Position numbers and translations under genes: made by a program | NCBI GenBank assembly: GCA_963744225.1 | Contig: CAVUSV010000004.1 | Coordinates: 62,001 to 126,000 of the forward strand | Source: Bog-473 sp963744225 | GTDB lineage: Bacteria; Actinomycetota; Acidimicrobiia; Acidimicrobiales; RAAP-2 | Length of the DNA stretch: 64,000 bases | Reading direction: 5' to 3' | Shown: piece after piece, positions 17,352 through 24,906 of the stretch | Layout of the letters: the number at the start of each line of letters is the position of its first letter | How positions within the stretch are numbered: the stretch's first letter is position 1 | Notes under the pieces: generated by a model | Seen by the model: only the letters and a program-made list of their open reading frames with translations | Told to the model about the DNA's origin: nothing | Database searches by the model: none

Positions 17352-18635
17352 TCAGAGGACGCTCTCCTCGGCCTTGGGCTCCCACGAAGCCAGGTCGGCC
17401 AGCCGCGGATCGTTCGAGAACATCTCCACGATGGGGATCCGCAAACCCAACCGACGCTGGATCACCTCCATCTCCACCAGCTGGTTCCACAACGAGAGGC
17501 TGACCACGACGCCCGCCCGGCCGGCGCGAGCGGTGCGGCCCGAGCGGTGGAGGTAGGCCTTGTGGTCCTCCGGAGGGTCGAAGTGGATCACCCCGTCGAC
17601 CCCCTCGATGTGGAGACCCCGGGCTGCCACGTCGGTCGCCACGAGGACGGCGAGCCTGCCGTTGGAGAAGTCGGCCAGCGCTCGCTCGCGGTTGGCTTGC
17701 CGGAGGTCGCCGTGGATGGCTGCGGCCCTGACGCCCTCCTTGCCCAGATTTTCCACCAGCCGGTCGGCGCCGCGCTTGGTGCGCACGAAGAGCAACGACT
17801 TTTCCTGGCTCCTGCAGATGGCCGCCGCGACCTTGATCTTGTCCATCTGGTGCACCTGGAGGAAGCGGTGCTCCATGAGCGTCACGGTCTGCGTTGCGGA
17901 CGCAACCTCGTGGAAGACCGGCTCAGACAGGTAGCGCGTCACGAGACGGTCGACGGCTCCGTCGAGGGTGGCAGAGAACAGCAGCGTCTGGTGCGGCTGG
18001 TCCAGGCGGCGCAACACCCACTCGACCTGAGGCATGAACCCCATGTCGGCCATGCGGTCGGCCTCGTCGAGCACCAGCGTCTCGAGCCCATCCACCGCAA
18101 CCTCGCCCCGGTCGCCGAGGTCGATGAGGCGGCCGGGCGTCGCGATCACCACGTCGACCCCCTTGCGGAGCTTGGCGACCTGGCGGTCGATGTCGGCGCC
18201 GCCGTAGACGGCGACGGCACGCAGGCCCAGCTTGTTTGCCAGAGGAGCGAGCACGTCGTACACCTGCACGGCGAGCTCGCGCGTTGGGAGTAGGACCAGG
18301 GCCAGCGGCCGTGCGGGGCGGGCGGCGGACACCGGTCCGCGAGACCTGGTCGCCTTGGCCCGCTGCAGGAGTGGCACGCCGAATGCGAGCGTCTTGCCGG
18401 AGCCGGTCTTGGCCTTGCCACAGACGTCGCGACCGGCCAGGGCGTCGGCAACAGTCAGGGCCTGAATTGGAAAAGCGCTGACGATGCCTTCATCGGCCAG
18501 CGCTTGAGTGAGTTCTGGTGAGACGCCCAAGGACTCGAAGGTCCTCGCTGTCTCATACGTATCGTCGCCGGAGACAGCACTGTCTCCGTTCGTCGAGGAA
18601 CCGGCATGCGCGCCGGTCAGGGCATCTACGGTCAT
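17352..18635 (-). CDS. DEAD-box RNA helicase
   Basis: A 427-residue SF2 helicase with all core motifs in order: Q motif (TFESLGVSPELTQAL...FPIQ), AKTGSGKT, PTRELA, GG, TPGRLIDL, DEAD (LDEADRMADMGF), SAT, RGLHIEGVDGVIHFDPP and HRSGRTARAG. It lacks a long C-terminal RNA-binding tail, so it is a minimal RhlE/CshA-type protein. Expected role is RNA remodelling in ribosome assembly or decay. A TACAAT -10 box at 18737-18732 predicts a leader of about 90 bases, long for this genome and typical of post-transcriptionally controlled helicase genes. Confidence 0.95.
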   Translation of the reverse strand: MTVDALTGAHAGSSTNGDSAVSGDDTYETARTFESLGVSPELTQALADEGIVSAFPIQALTVADALAGRDVCGKAKTGSGKTLAFGVPLLQRAKATRSRGPVSAARPARPLALVLLPTRELAVQVYDVLAPLANKLGLRAVAVYGGADIDRQVAKLRKGVDVVIATPGRLIDLGDRGEVAVDGLETLVLDEADRMADMGFMPQVEWVLRRLDQPHQTLLFSATLDGAVDRLVTRYLSEPVFHEVASATQTVTLMEHRFLQVHQMDKIKVAAAICRSQEKSLLFVRTKRGADRLVENLGKEGVRAAAIHGDLRQANRERALADFSNGRLAVLVATDVAARGLHIEGVDGVIHFDPPEDHKAYLHRSGRTARAGRAGVVVSLSLWNQLVEMEVIQRRLGLRIPIVEMFSNDPRLADLASWEPKAEESVL

Positions 18636-18724
18636 TGTCCCGCTCTCTCTGTTGTACGGCGGGGTCGTGCGCCAGCCAGAGGAGAGAAAGTCGACCCCGA
18701 CTCACCAGCCCCTGCCGGTGGTCG

Positions 18725-18813
18725 CACCCCTATTGTACCAGCCTAGGAACGTTCTAATGCGGAGGCTGTGCCTACAGTGAGCCGTCCCACCACAACCGAA
18801 GGAGAGCCCGACG
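18725..18813. promoter_or_regulatory. Divergent promoters of helicase and peroxiredoxin around a shared near-palindrome
   Basis: TACAAT on the minus strand (18737-18732) serves the helicase. TACAGT on the plus strand (18773-18778) serves the peroxiredoxin, which has a GAAGGAGA ribosome-binding site. Between them, TAGGAACGTTCTA (18744-18756) is a near-perfect palindrome that overlaps the expected -35 position of both. It is not a LexA box, because the GAAC and GTTC halves are adjacent with no spacer. Confidence 0.45.
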
Positions 18814-19281
18814 ATGGCCAAACTTGAGGCGGGCGCCACGGCGCCTGCGTTCACTCTGCCTGATCAGGACGGGAAGCCGGTCAAGCTTTCGGACTTCAAG
18901 GGGCAGCGGGTGATCGTGTACTTCTACCCGGCCGACGACACGCCGGGCTGTACCAAGGAGGCCTGTCAATTCAACGACAACCTCCGGGCGTTCGAGAAGT
19001 CAGGCACCGCCGTGCTCGGCATCTCACCCGACAAGTCCGAGAAGCACGTGAAATTCCGCACCAAGTACAAGCTGAAGTTTCCCCTCCTCACCGACGCCGA
19101 CAAGAAGGTGATGGAGAAGTACGGGGCATGGGGGGAGAAGACGATGTACGGCAAGAAGACGGTCGGAACCATCCGCTCGACCTTTCTCGTGGGGCCGAAC
19201 GGCAAGGTGGAGCGGGCCTGGTACAACGTCCGGGCCGATGGCCATGCGGCCAAAGTTCTCGAGGAGCTCTCCGAGGGCTGA
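18814..19281 (+). CDS. bcp: Thioredoxin-dependent thiol peroxidase (Bcp / PrxQ)
   Basis: A 155-residue peroxiredoxin. The peroxidatic Cys lies in TPGCTKEAC near residue 46, with the resolving Cys five residues later, which is the PrxQ arrangement. The surrounding FYPADDTPGC and the GTIRSTFLVGPNGKV strand are typical. It reduces H2O2 and organic peroxides using thioredoxin in the cytoplasm. A strong GAAGGAGA precedes the ATG. Followed after 9 bases by an FMN-binding protein gene. Confidence 0.95.
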   Translation: MAKLEAGATAPAFTLPDQDGKPVKLSDFKGQRVIVYFYPADDTPGCTKEACQFNDNLRAFEKSGTAVLGISPDKSEKHVKFRTKYKLKFPLLTDADKKVMEKYGAWGEKTMYGKKTVGTIRSTFLVGPNGKVERAWYNVRADGHAAKVLEELSEG

Positions 19282-19290
19282 GGACTCGCA

Positions 19291-19764
19291 GTGAGGTCCT
19301 GGAACGAGTTCGCGGCGCTGCGCCCGGATCTGGCCGAACCGGGTCGCAGCCTGTTCTACCAAGTCGGCGTGGGGCTCGCCTACCTCGCCACGACGCGGCC
19401 CGATGGTGGGCCGCGGGTCCACCCCATGTGCCCGGTGATGAACGAGTCCGGGTTGTTCGCCTTCATCATCCCCTCCCCGAAACAACGCGACCTCCGTCGG
19501 GACGGTCGCTACGCGCTCCACTCGTTCCCATGCGAAGACAACGAGGACGCGTTCTCCTGTGCCGGCACGGTCCGCTCCGTCGGTGACGCTGACCTTCGGT
19601 CCGCGCTGAGCATCCTCTTCGTGAGCGAACGCGCCCGGATCGGCGTTCCACCTCCGTCCGACGACGATGTCCTGTTCGAGTTCTTCGTCGACTCTTGTCT
19701 GTTGACCCGGACAACAGGGCACGGTGACCCCGCGCCGTCGCACCAGGTCTGGCGCGACGGGTAA
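19291..19764 (+). CDS. Pyridoxamine 5'-phosphate oxidase-like FMN-binding split-barrel protein
   Basis: The protein, with GTG start, has 157 residues. It shows YLATTRPDGGPRVHPMCPVMNE near residue 30, the characteristic first strands of the PNPOx/FDOR split barrel, followed by RRDGRYALHSFP. Members bind FMN or F420 and act as oxidoreductases or binding proteins. The family assignment is firm, the substrate unknown. Probably in an operon with bcp (9-base gap) and the GAP-family membrane protein (12-base gap). Confidence 0.82.
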   Translation: MRSWNEFAALRPDLAEPGRSLFYQVGVGLAYLATTRPDGGPRVHPMCPVMNESGLFAFIIPSPKQRDLRRDGRYALHSFPCEDNEDAFSCAGTVRSVGDADLRSALSILFVSERARIGVPPPSDDDVLFEFFVDSCLLTRTTGHGDPAPSHQVWRDG

Positions 19765-19776
19765 GGACGATCTCTC

Positions 19777-20454
19777 GTGGGGCAAGGGATCAGCGAAGTA
19801 CTGACGTTTGCCATCGGGGTGGCCATCAGCCCTGTGCCGATCATTGCGGTGATCTTGATGCTCTTCTCCCGGCGCGCCACGGTGAACGGGCCCGCCTTCC
19901 TCGCTGGTTGGGTCGTGGCCCTCGCCGCAGTGAGCACCATCGTCTATGTGGTCTCCCACGACGGCAACGTCGCCACGAGTAGCACGGCGTCCGACTCGGT
20001 CTCGTGGGGCAAGATCGTCCTGGGCGTCGCGCTGCTGCTGGCGGCCCGTCGCAGTTGGCACAAGCGCAGTGCGGCCGGCGTGGAACCCGCGATGCCCAGG
20101 TGGATGGCAGGAGTGGACGCACTCTCGCCCATCAAGGCGTTCGGGCTCGGGGTGCTCCTAGCCGGGCTCAATCCGAAGAACCTGATTCTCACCGCCGGGG
20201 CAGCGGCCGGGTTGGCCCAACTCGGCCTGTCGACGTCGGATGCCGTGGTGGCGACGGCGGTCTTCGTGGTCATCGGAAGCCTCAGCATCGCCGGGCCCGT
20301 CGTCTACGCGGCGGTCGGCGGCGAGCGGGCCAGGGCCAGGCTGGACTCGGCCAAGGCGTGGCTGTCGTGGCAGCATGCCGCAGTCATGTCGGTGCTGTTC
20401 TTGATCTTCGGTGTCGACCTGATCTCCAAGGGCCTCCCCCCACTGACCGCCTAG
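19777..20454 (+). CDS. GAP / Sap family membrane protein
   Basis: A 225-residue protein with about six hydrophobic helices, including SEVLTFAIGVAISPVPIIAV at the N-terminus and an AFGLGVLLAGLNPKNL motif near residue 120. This is the pattern of the actinobacterial GAP/Sap (peptidoglycolipid-addressing) family, related to LysE-type exporters. Members take part in transport of surface lipids in mycobacteria; no substrate can be assigned here. Likely the last gene of the bcp operon and convergent with the Fpg-type gene. Confidence 0.8.
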   Translation: MGQGISEVLTFAIGVAISPVPIIAVILMLFSRRATVNGPAFLAGWVVALAAVSTIVYVVSHDGNVATSSTASDSVSWGKIVLGVALLLAARRSWHKRSAAGVEPAMPRWMAGVDALSPIKAFGLGVLLAGLNPKNLILTAGAAAGLAQLGLSTSDAVVATAVFVVIGSLSIAGPVVYAAVGGERARARLDSAKAWLSWQHAAVMSVLFLIFGVDLISKGLPPLTA

Positions 20455-20479
20455 GGCTGTCCCTTGCGGGCCGTCCCGG

Positions 20480-21277
20480 TCAGTGCTGGTGCGTCGGGCA
20501 CCAGTACGTGCTTCTGCCCCCGACCACCTCTCGGCGTAGCTCCGTGCCGTCCAAGGGACAGCGACCTCCGGGCTGGCGCTCCTCCATCAGGTCCCCGGTG
20601 TGCGAGCCACCGCGACGGGCCAACTGGCGCAACGTCGCCCGCAGGGCATGATGCAAACCTCGCATCTCTTCCTCCGCGAGCGGGGTGCGGCGGCCCGGAG
20701 CGAGAGCGGCGCGCCAGAGGATCTCGTCCGCCAGCAGGTTGCCCACGCCGGCCAGGCGCTCCTGGTCCATCAGCCGAGCTTTCAGCGGCGCCGCCGTGCC
20801 CGCCCGCCCGGGGTCGACGGCGAGCGCCCCGCGCAGCTCAGACAACGACACCGTCAGGGCATCGGGCCCAAGCCGGTCCTCGTCGGGCGCAAGCTCGAGC
20901 GACCCGAAGCGCCGGGGATCATGGAGGAGCAGGTGGCCGCCGTCGCGAAAGGTGATGCGGGCACGCACCCATTTCTCATCGAAGACGCCAGGGCCGTAGC
21001 GCAGGCGGTCCAGAGCCTGACGTCCGTCGACCACCAGTCCCCCCGTCATGCCGAAACGCACCCCAAGAGTGGGGCCCTCAGAGGTGTCGAGCAACAGGAG
21101 CTTCCCGCGCCGGCCCGCCCTGGTGAAGGAGCGGCCGACCAGGGCCGACCGCAGCCGTGGCGCCGTGGTCCCGCCGCGGCCATACCGGGAGTCCACCATC
21201 CACACCCGGGTGACCGGCCGGTCGAGCGCTTGATCGGCAAGGGCCCGATAGAGCTCGACTTCGAGGATCTCTGGCAC
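20480..21277 (-). CDS. Fpg/Nei-family DNA glycosylase with altered zinc finger
   Basis: A 265-residue protein: Pro2-Glu3 at the N-terminus (VPEILEVE, against PELPEVE in Fpg), beta-hairpin Lys59 in RRGKLLLL, helix-two-turn-helix with QERLAGVGNLLADEILW. The C-terminal zinc finger reads C240-x2-D243 ... C260-x2-H263, so two of the four usual cysteines are replaced by Asp and His. The family excises oxidised bases and nicks the strand by beta/delta-elimination. TACCTT at 21289-21284, six bases before GTG, fixes the start. Mycobacterial Nei-like enzymes are the nearest analogy. Confidence 0.88.
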   Translation of the reverse strand: MPEILEVELYRALADQALDRPVTRVWMVDSRYGRGGTTAPRLRSALVGRSFTRAGRRGKLLLLDTSEGPTLGVRFGMTGGLVVDGRQALDRLRYGPGVFDEKWVRARITFRDGGHLLLHDPRRFGSLELAPDEDRLGPDALTVSLSELRGALAVDPGRAGTAAPLKARLMDQERLAGVGNLLADEILWRAALAPGRRTPLAEEEMRGLHHALRATLRQLARRGGSHTGDLMEERQPGGRCPLDGTELRREVVGGRSTYWCPTHQH

Positions 21278-21325
21278 GGGCGCAAGGTATCGGACCCCCG
21301 CGGTCAGGCCGAATATGGTGGGTCA
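21278..21325. promoter_or_regulatory. Divergent leaderless promoters of glycosylase and F420 hydrogenase beta-like gene
   Basis: Minus strand TACCTT (21289-21284) is six bases before GTG 21277. Plus strand TATGGT (21314-21319) is six bases before ATG 21326. The 48-base gap contains nothing else obvious. Confidence 0.5.
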
Positions 21326-22459
21326 ATGCCACCCGAGAAGCCGCAATGGGCCGAGCTGTTCACAGAGGTCGTCACCTCCGGACTCTGTACCGGGTGCTCC
21401 GCGTGCGTGATCTCGTGCCCGTATGAGGTCCTGGGCTACGACGACACGGAGGGTGTCTACAGGCCCTTTCACGTGGACGCCGACGGTGGCCCCGACAACT
21501 GCACGCACGGCCTGAAGGGGTGCACGCTGTGCACGCGGGCCTGCCCGCGCTTTCGGACCTGGGAACCTGAGATAGAGAACCACCTCTTCGGCCGGCCCCG
21601 CACCGACGACGAGGTGGCAGGCATCGCCCGCCGGACGGTGCTCGCGCGGGCCGCCGACACCGACATCCAAGGCATCGGGCAGGACGGGGGGCTCGTCTCT
21701 GCGCTGCTGATCTGGGCCTTCGAGAATGACGTCATCGACGCCGCACTTGTCTCGGGGCTCGAGGGTGACGGCTCGACGTGGAAAGCGGTACCCCGGGTGG
21801 CCCGCAACCGGGAGGATGTTCTTGCCACGGCGGGATCCCGCTACACGTACTCGGCCAACCCGATGGCGTACCCCGAGGCCATCGCCGGCGGGGCCGAGCG
21901 CATCGCCCTGGTCGGCATGGGCTGCCAGGCCTCCGCGCCGCCCGTCATGGCGGCACGCAAGGCAGGGAAGATCGCCCGTCGATTCACCCTTTCCATCGGG
22001 TTGTTGTGCTCAAAGACGTTCGATGACGCCATCTTTCCCGAGCTCTTCGAGGCAAGGTACGGATTGCACCGGGCCGACATCGCCAAGATGAACATCAAGG
22101 GCGTCTTCCAGGTGTGGATGAAGGACGGCACCTATCACGAAGTGCCGCTGAAGGAGGCCCACGCCTGGACCCGAGAGGGCTGCACCACCTGCCCGGACTT
22201 CGCGGCCGAACACGCCGACATCTCGACGGGGGGCATCGGTGCCTTCGGCGACTGGACCTTGACCTTGCTGCGCACCGAAAAGGGCGAGTCTCTCTTCAAC
22301 GACATGGAGACGGCAGGCGTGATCGAGACCCGGCCCATCGAGGACGACCCGGGGGCGGTCACCCTCCTCAACAAGCTCAGCCGGATCAGTCGGAAGCGCT
22401 GGCCGGCCACCGCCGTCCCCATGCCCCGGCGCCTGCCTGCATCCGCCCCCGCGACCTGA
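21326..22459 (+). CDS. Coenzyme F420 hydrogenase/dehydrogenase beta subunit-like iron-sulfur protein
   Basis: A 377-residue protein. The N-terminus binds two [4Fe-4S] clusters: C21-x2-C24-x2-C27-x3-C31-P, and C59, C66, C69, C73-P. The FrhB N- and C-terminal domains follow (GQDGGLVSALLIWAFE near residue 115, ALVGMGCQASAPP near 195, GCTTCPDFAAEHADIS near 285). Related enzymes move electrons between F420, FAD and iron-sulfur centres. It stands alone without hydrogenase subunits, so the partner is unknown. An upstream in-frame extension is possible but would run antisense through the Fpg-type gene, so ATG 21326 is preferred. Confidence 0.86.
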   Translation: MPPEKPQWAELFTEVVTSGLCTGCSACVISCPYEVLGYDDTEGVYRPFHVDADGGPDNCTHGLKGCTLCTRACPRFRTWEPEIENHLFGRPRTDDEVAGIARRTVLARAADTDIQGIGQDGGLVSALLIWAFENDVIDAALVSGLEGDGSTWKAVPRVARNREDVLATAGSRYTYSANPMAYPEAIAGGAERIALVGMGCQASAPPVMAARKAGKIARRFTLSIGLLCSKTFDDAIFPELFEARYGLHRADIAKMNIKGVFQVWMKDGTYHEVPLKEAHAWTREGCTTCPDFAAEHADISTGGIGAFGDWTLTLLRTEKGESLFNDMETAGVIETRPIEDDPGAVTLLNKLSRISRKRWPATAVPMPRRLPASAPAT

Positions 22460-22468
22460 CGTGCGCGG

Positions 22469-22858
22469 ATGAGCGCGCCGCGGACCGACGAGTTCGCCAC
22501 CCTTCTCGGGATCGAAGTGCGACGCCGGGGTACTGGCCACACCGTGGCCACCCTGACCACCGACGGGCGTCATGCCAACCCGCACGGAACTGTCCACGGG
22601 GCCGTCTTCTACGCGGTCGCCGGCGCGGCCGTGGCCGCTGCGGCGAACGACGCGGAAAGCTCCGGCATCATCTCGTCAGTACTCGTCGAGTACCTCCGGC
22701 CCGCCGCCATCGGGGACGAGCTCTACGCGGAGGTGACCCGTGAGGTCTCGACCGAACGTGAGGACATCTTCACCGGGTCGGTGCGCCGCGGACAGGTCGG
22801 CGACCTTCTCGCCTGGGTGCGCGCCCGGGGGACACGGCGGGCGCGGCCTGAGGGCTGA
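22469..22858 (+). CDS. PaaI-type hotdog thioesterase
   Basis: A 129-residue hotdog protein with NPHGTVHGAVFYAVAGAAVAAAAN near residue 33. The HG-x-hydrophobic core is the active-site helix of PaaI/DUF4442 acyl-CoA thioesterases. It hydrolyses acyl-CoA or aryl-CoA thioesters. It starts nine bases after the FrhB-like stop, so co-transcription is likely. Confidence 0.88.
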   Translation: MSAPRTDEFATLLGIEVRRRGTGHTVATLTTDGRHANPHGTVHGAVFYAVAGAAVAAAANDAESSGIISSVLVEYLRPAAIGDELYAEVTREVSTEREDIFTGSVRRGQVGDLLAWVRARGTRRARPEG

Positions 22859-22882
22859 GCCGGCGTTCCGGAAGTCGATGCG

Positions 22883-22899
22883 TTGTGGCCAAACCACAA
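22883..22899. terminator. Weak hairpin after the thioesterase gene
   Basis: TTGTGG-CCAAA-CCACAA is a perfect 6-base stem with a 5-base loop, 25 bases beyond the thioesterase stop and before the convergent gene end. There is no T-run, so it is at best a weak or factor-assisted terminator. Confidence 0.3.
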
Positions 22900-22959
22900 G
22901 ATGCCGCGATGGCAATGGGGCGTGGAGTATGCCGCGGCGGCGGGACTGAGCCCGGAGGA

Positions 22960-23505
22960 TCAGATGGCCGGTGATGGGTCACGCCCGGTATAGGCAAGGA
23001 GCTTGTCCTGGGCGGAAGCGCCCGGCGCGACGGCGATCTCTGGCTTGAACACACCCTTGCGCTGATCCTCGGTGAACCGACCGTGGATGAAGGAGTAGGC
23101 CGCGTCAGGTAGGCCCTCGGGCATCGTTGCGTCTTGCGCAGTGGACTTGGCCAGATCCCATCCGTGGAGAAGCTGGTCGCTGAAGGCGATACCGAGTGCT
23201 GGGCCCGTCTTCTCGATGACCCCGGGCTCTTCGAAGGTATGCAGTGTCTCCGCACGAGCCCGCTCGAAGTCGATGCTCGGATCGTCGCTGACGAGATCTG
23301 GTGGGGTCTGCGAGGGGGGAGACGCATTCTCACCTCGCGCTGCACTTACGAAGTACTGCTGCGTGTCCAGCATGTGGTTCATGAGTGTGCGGACGTTCCA
23401 CTCGTCGCACAGTGTCGGAGCATCGAGCCTCGACCCAGCTCCAGCCACCTTCGTCGAAGTCCACTCGCTCGCACGCCGATAGAGCTCCAGCAGATCGGGT
23501 TCCAT
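22960..23505 (-). CDS. TIGR03086-family metal-binding (mycothiol maleylpyruvate isomerase-like) protein
   Basis: A 181-residue DinB-fold protein. LCDEWNVRTLMNHMLDTQQYF near residue 33 supplies the first metal His; a second cluster is SDQLLHGWDLAKST near residue 110. These match the MDMPI N-terminal/TIGR03086 family of thiol-dependent isomerases and transferases, which use mycothiol in actinobacteria. A strong GAGGAGGA precedes ATG 23505. Single gene, divergent from the ArsR operon. Confidence 0.85.
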   Translation of the reverse strand: MEPDLLELYRRASEWTSTKVAGAGSRLDAPTLCDEWNVRTLMNHMLDTQQYFVSAARGENASPPSQTPPDLVSDDPSIDFERARAETLHTFEEPGVIEKTGPALGIAFSDQLLHGWDLAKSTAQDATMPEGLPDAAYSFIHGRFTEDQRKGVFKPEIAVAPGASAQDKLLAYTGRDPSPAI

Positions 23506-23660
23506 CGCACTCCTCCTCTTGGTTCCGATTCAGCGCTACCCGGAGCGCTGCCACCCCTGAACGCCGAGACGGTGACCACTCACATTGAGACGTGGCTGCG
23601 GCGGTCGAATTCCGGTCTCTGAGGTCCCCGAAACTACTTGAACCGGCGGTGGACATGGGC

Positions 23661-23693
23661 GTAACCCTTCCGTTACGGTAACCCATAGGTTAC
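23661..23693. promoter_or_regulatory. Double ArsR-type operator over the arsR promoter
   Basis: Two inverted repeats in tandem: GTAAC-N6-GTTAC at 23661-23676 and GTAACC-CATA-GGTTAC at 23678-23693, on a 17-base period. The second contains the -10 box TAGGTT (23686-23691). Binding would block RNA polymerase, so autorepression by the ArsR protein is the natural reading. Confidence 0.65.
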
Positions 23694-23697
23694 GCAC

Positions 23698-23727
23698 ATG
23701 GACCATCGACGCGGGGAGGAGCAATGA
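23698..23727 (+). CDS. Nine-codon leaderless upstream ORF overlapping arsR
   Basis: ATG 23698 is six bases after the -10 box TAGGTT, so it would be the very 5' end of the transcript. It encodes MDHRRGEEQ and stops at TGA 23725-23727, which overlaps the arsR ATG as ATGA. The arsR ribosome-binding site GGGGAGGAG lies within it. It may couple translation or serve as a leader peptide. The arrangement is seen; its use is inferred. Confidence 0.45.
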   Translation: MDHRRGEEQ

Positions 23728-24053
23728 CTGCCGAGCTGGTTTCGGGCGACCCCTTCGAGGCACTCGGAGACGCCACCCGTCGGGAAATCCTGCGACTGCT
23801 GAGCACGTCGGAAATGGCGGTCGGTGAAATCGCTGCCGCGTTGCCGATCAGCCGGCCCGCAGTGTCCCGCCATCTGCGACTTCTGAGGAATGCCGGCCTC
23901 GTGAGCGAGCGCTCTGAGGGCACGCGTCGGATTTACCATCTCGAGAGCGAGGGCATCGAAGGTGTCGAGGCGTACCTTCTCGGCGTGTGGGGCGACGCGG
24001 CTGCTCGCTTCAGGCTGCTTGCAAACAACACTGGCAGGAATGGATCACGGTGA
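23724..24053 (+). CDS. ArsR-family winged-helix transcriptional regulator
   Basis: A 109-residue protein with the ArsR fold: DPFEALGDATRREILRLLS near the start, then the recognition helix ISRPAVSRHLRLLRNAGLVSE and a wing with GTRRIYHLE. No CxC metal site is visible, so it is not a classical metal sensor. Such regulators commonly precede SRPBCC genes and respond to an unknown ligand. It overlaps the next gene by four bases (GTGA). Autoregulation through the upstream double palindrome is likely. Confidence 0.9.
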   Translation: MTAELVSGDPFEALGDATRREILRLLSTSEMAVGEIAAALPISRPAVSRHLRLLRNAGLVSERSEGTRRIYHLESEGIEGVEAYLLGVWGDAAARFRLLANNTGRNGSR

Positions 24054-24499
24054 CGTCACCGTTGCGGGTCACTTTCGACGTGTCCTGTCGCGCGGACCGG
24101 GCATTTGAGCTCTGGACATCCAGAATCGACATGTGGTGGCCGCAAGATCACACGGTGAGCGGCGAGGAGGTCACAGTCATCCTGGAGGCGGGCGTGGGTG
24201 GACGGATCTTCGAACGAACGCCCGACGGTCGCGAGCACGAGTGGGGGAAGGTGACGAGATGGGAGCCTCCAAACAAACTCGGCTACACGTGGTACCTCGG
24301 CCGCACTCCGGCAGAGGCGACCGAAGTGGAGATCACGTTCATAGAGCTCGACGACGCGACCGTGGTCGACATCGAACATCGCGGCTGGGAACAGTTGGGC
24401 GCGGAGGCGCCGCAGTGGCGGGACCGCAACAGGATCGGATGGGAGACGCTGCTTCCGCACTTCGCGGTGGCCGCGAAAGAACAAGATGGAGGATTGTGA
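24050..24499 (+). CDS. SRPBCC / AHSA1-like protein of the ArsR operon
   Basis: A 149-residue START-like protein (VTSPLRVTFDVSCRADRAFELWT; GGRIFERTPDGREHEWGKVTRWEPP near residue 55). The ArsR-SRPBCC pairing is very common and suggests the protein is induced with the regulator. GTG 24050 overlaps the arsR stop. Its stop overlaps the next ATG as TGATG. The hydrophobic ligand is unknown. Confidence 0.85.
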   Translation: MTSPLRVTFDVSCRADRAFELWTSRIDMWWPQDHTVSGEEVTVILEAGVGGRIFERTPDGREHEWGKVTRWEPPNKLGYTWYLGRTPAEATEVEITFIELDDATVVDIEHRGWEQLGAEAPQWRDRNRIGWETLLPHFAVAAKEQDGGL

Positions 24500-24906
24500 T
24501 GGCCGCTGGCACCAAGGACGATCCATGGGTCTTGAAGACACCCTCAGGCGGTTCTGAGTACACCATGTACCGTGACGACGCGGCGGACCCGCCCGTACTG
24601 GTCTGTCAGGTCGGCTCGACCACTTTGAAGTACCAACTGCGGGCCATCGAGGACCTCCACAGCTGGCTGGTCGCGCAAGGCGACTGGGTGCCGCTCGGGG
24701 CGGCGGACGAGAAGAAGGAGGCAGCGCCAGGCACCGTCGAGGCGTGGGGTCGCTCGTCGGACAACCCGGTGGGCGGCTGGTACGGGCTTCGGAGCGGCTA
24801 CCGGGGTCGCTTTGGGATGTACCTGCCTCCATTGCTCGAGGAGCTCGGCCTGGCTGAATTGAGTCACGAAGCTCGGAACAACGCGATGCGTGCGGCGACG
24901 TCGTGA
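24499..24906 (+). CDS. Conserved hypothetical of the ArsR operon (possibly DUF6855)
   Basis: A 135-residue protein beginning MAAGTKDDPWVLKTPSGGSEY, with VCQVGSTTLKYQLRAIEDLH near residue 36 and a Gly/Tyr-rich GGWYGLRSGYRGRFGMYLPP near 92. I recall a conserved actinobacterial family like this but am not certain of its number, and no function is known. No signal or membrane segment. Coupled on both sides by overlapping stop and start codons. Confidence 0.65.
   Translation: MAAGTKDDPWVLKTPSGGSEYTMYRDDAADPPVLVCQVGSTTLKYQLRAIEDLHSWLVAQGDWVPLGAADEKKEAAPGTVEAWGRSSDNPVGGWYGLRSGYRGRFGMYLPPLLEELGLAELSHEARNNAMRAATS

Noticed and set aside
18744..18756. LexA/SOS box GAACGTTC.
   Set aside because: Actinobacterial LexA boxes have GAAC and GTTC separated by four bases; here they touch.
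20600..22459. A 619-residue plus-strand open frame across the Fpg gene and the FrhB-like gene.
   Set aside because: The first 240 codons are the antisense of the glycosylase and have low-complexity Arg/Pro content; the FrhB-like start at ATG 21326 has a matching -10 box.
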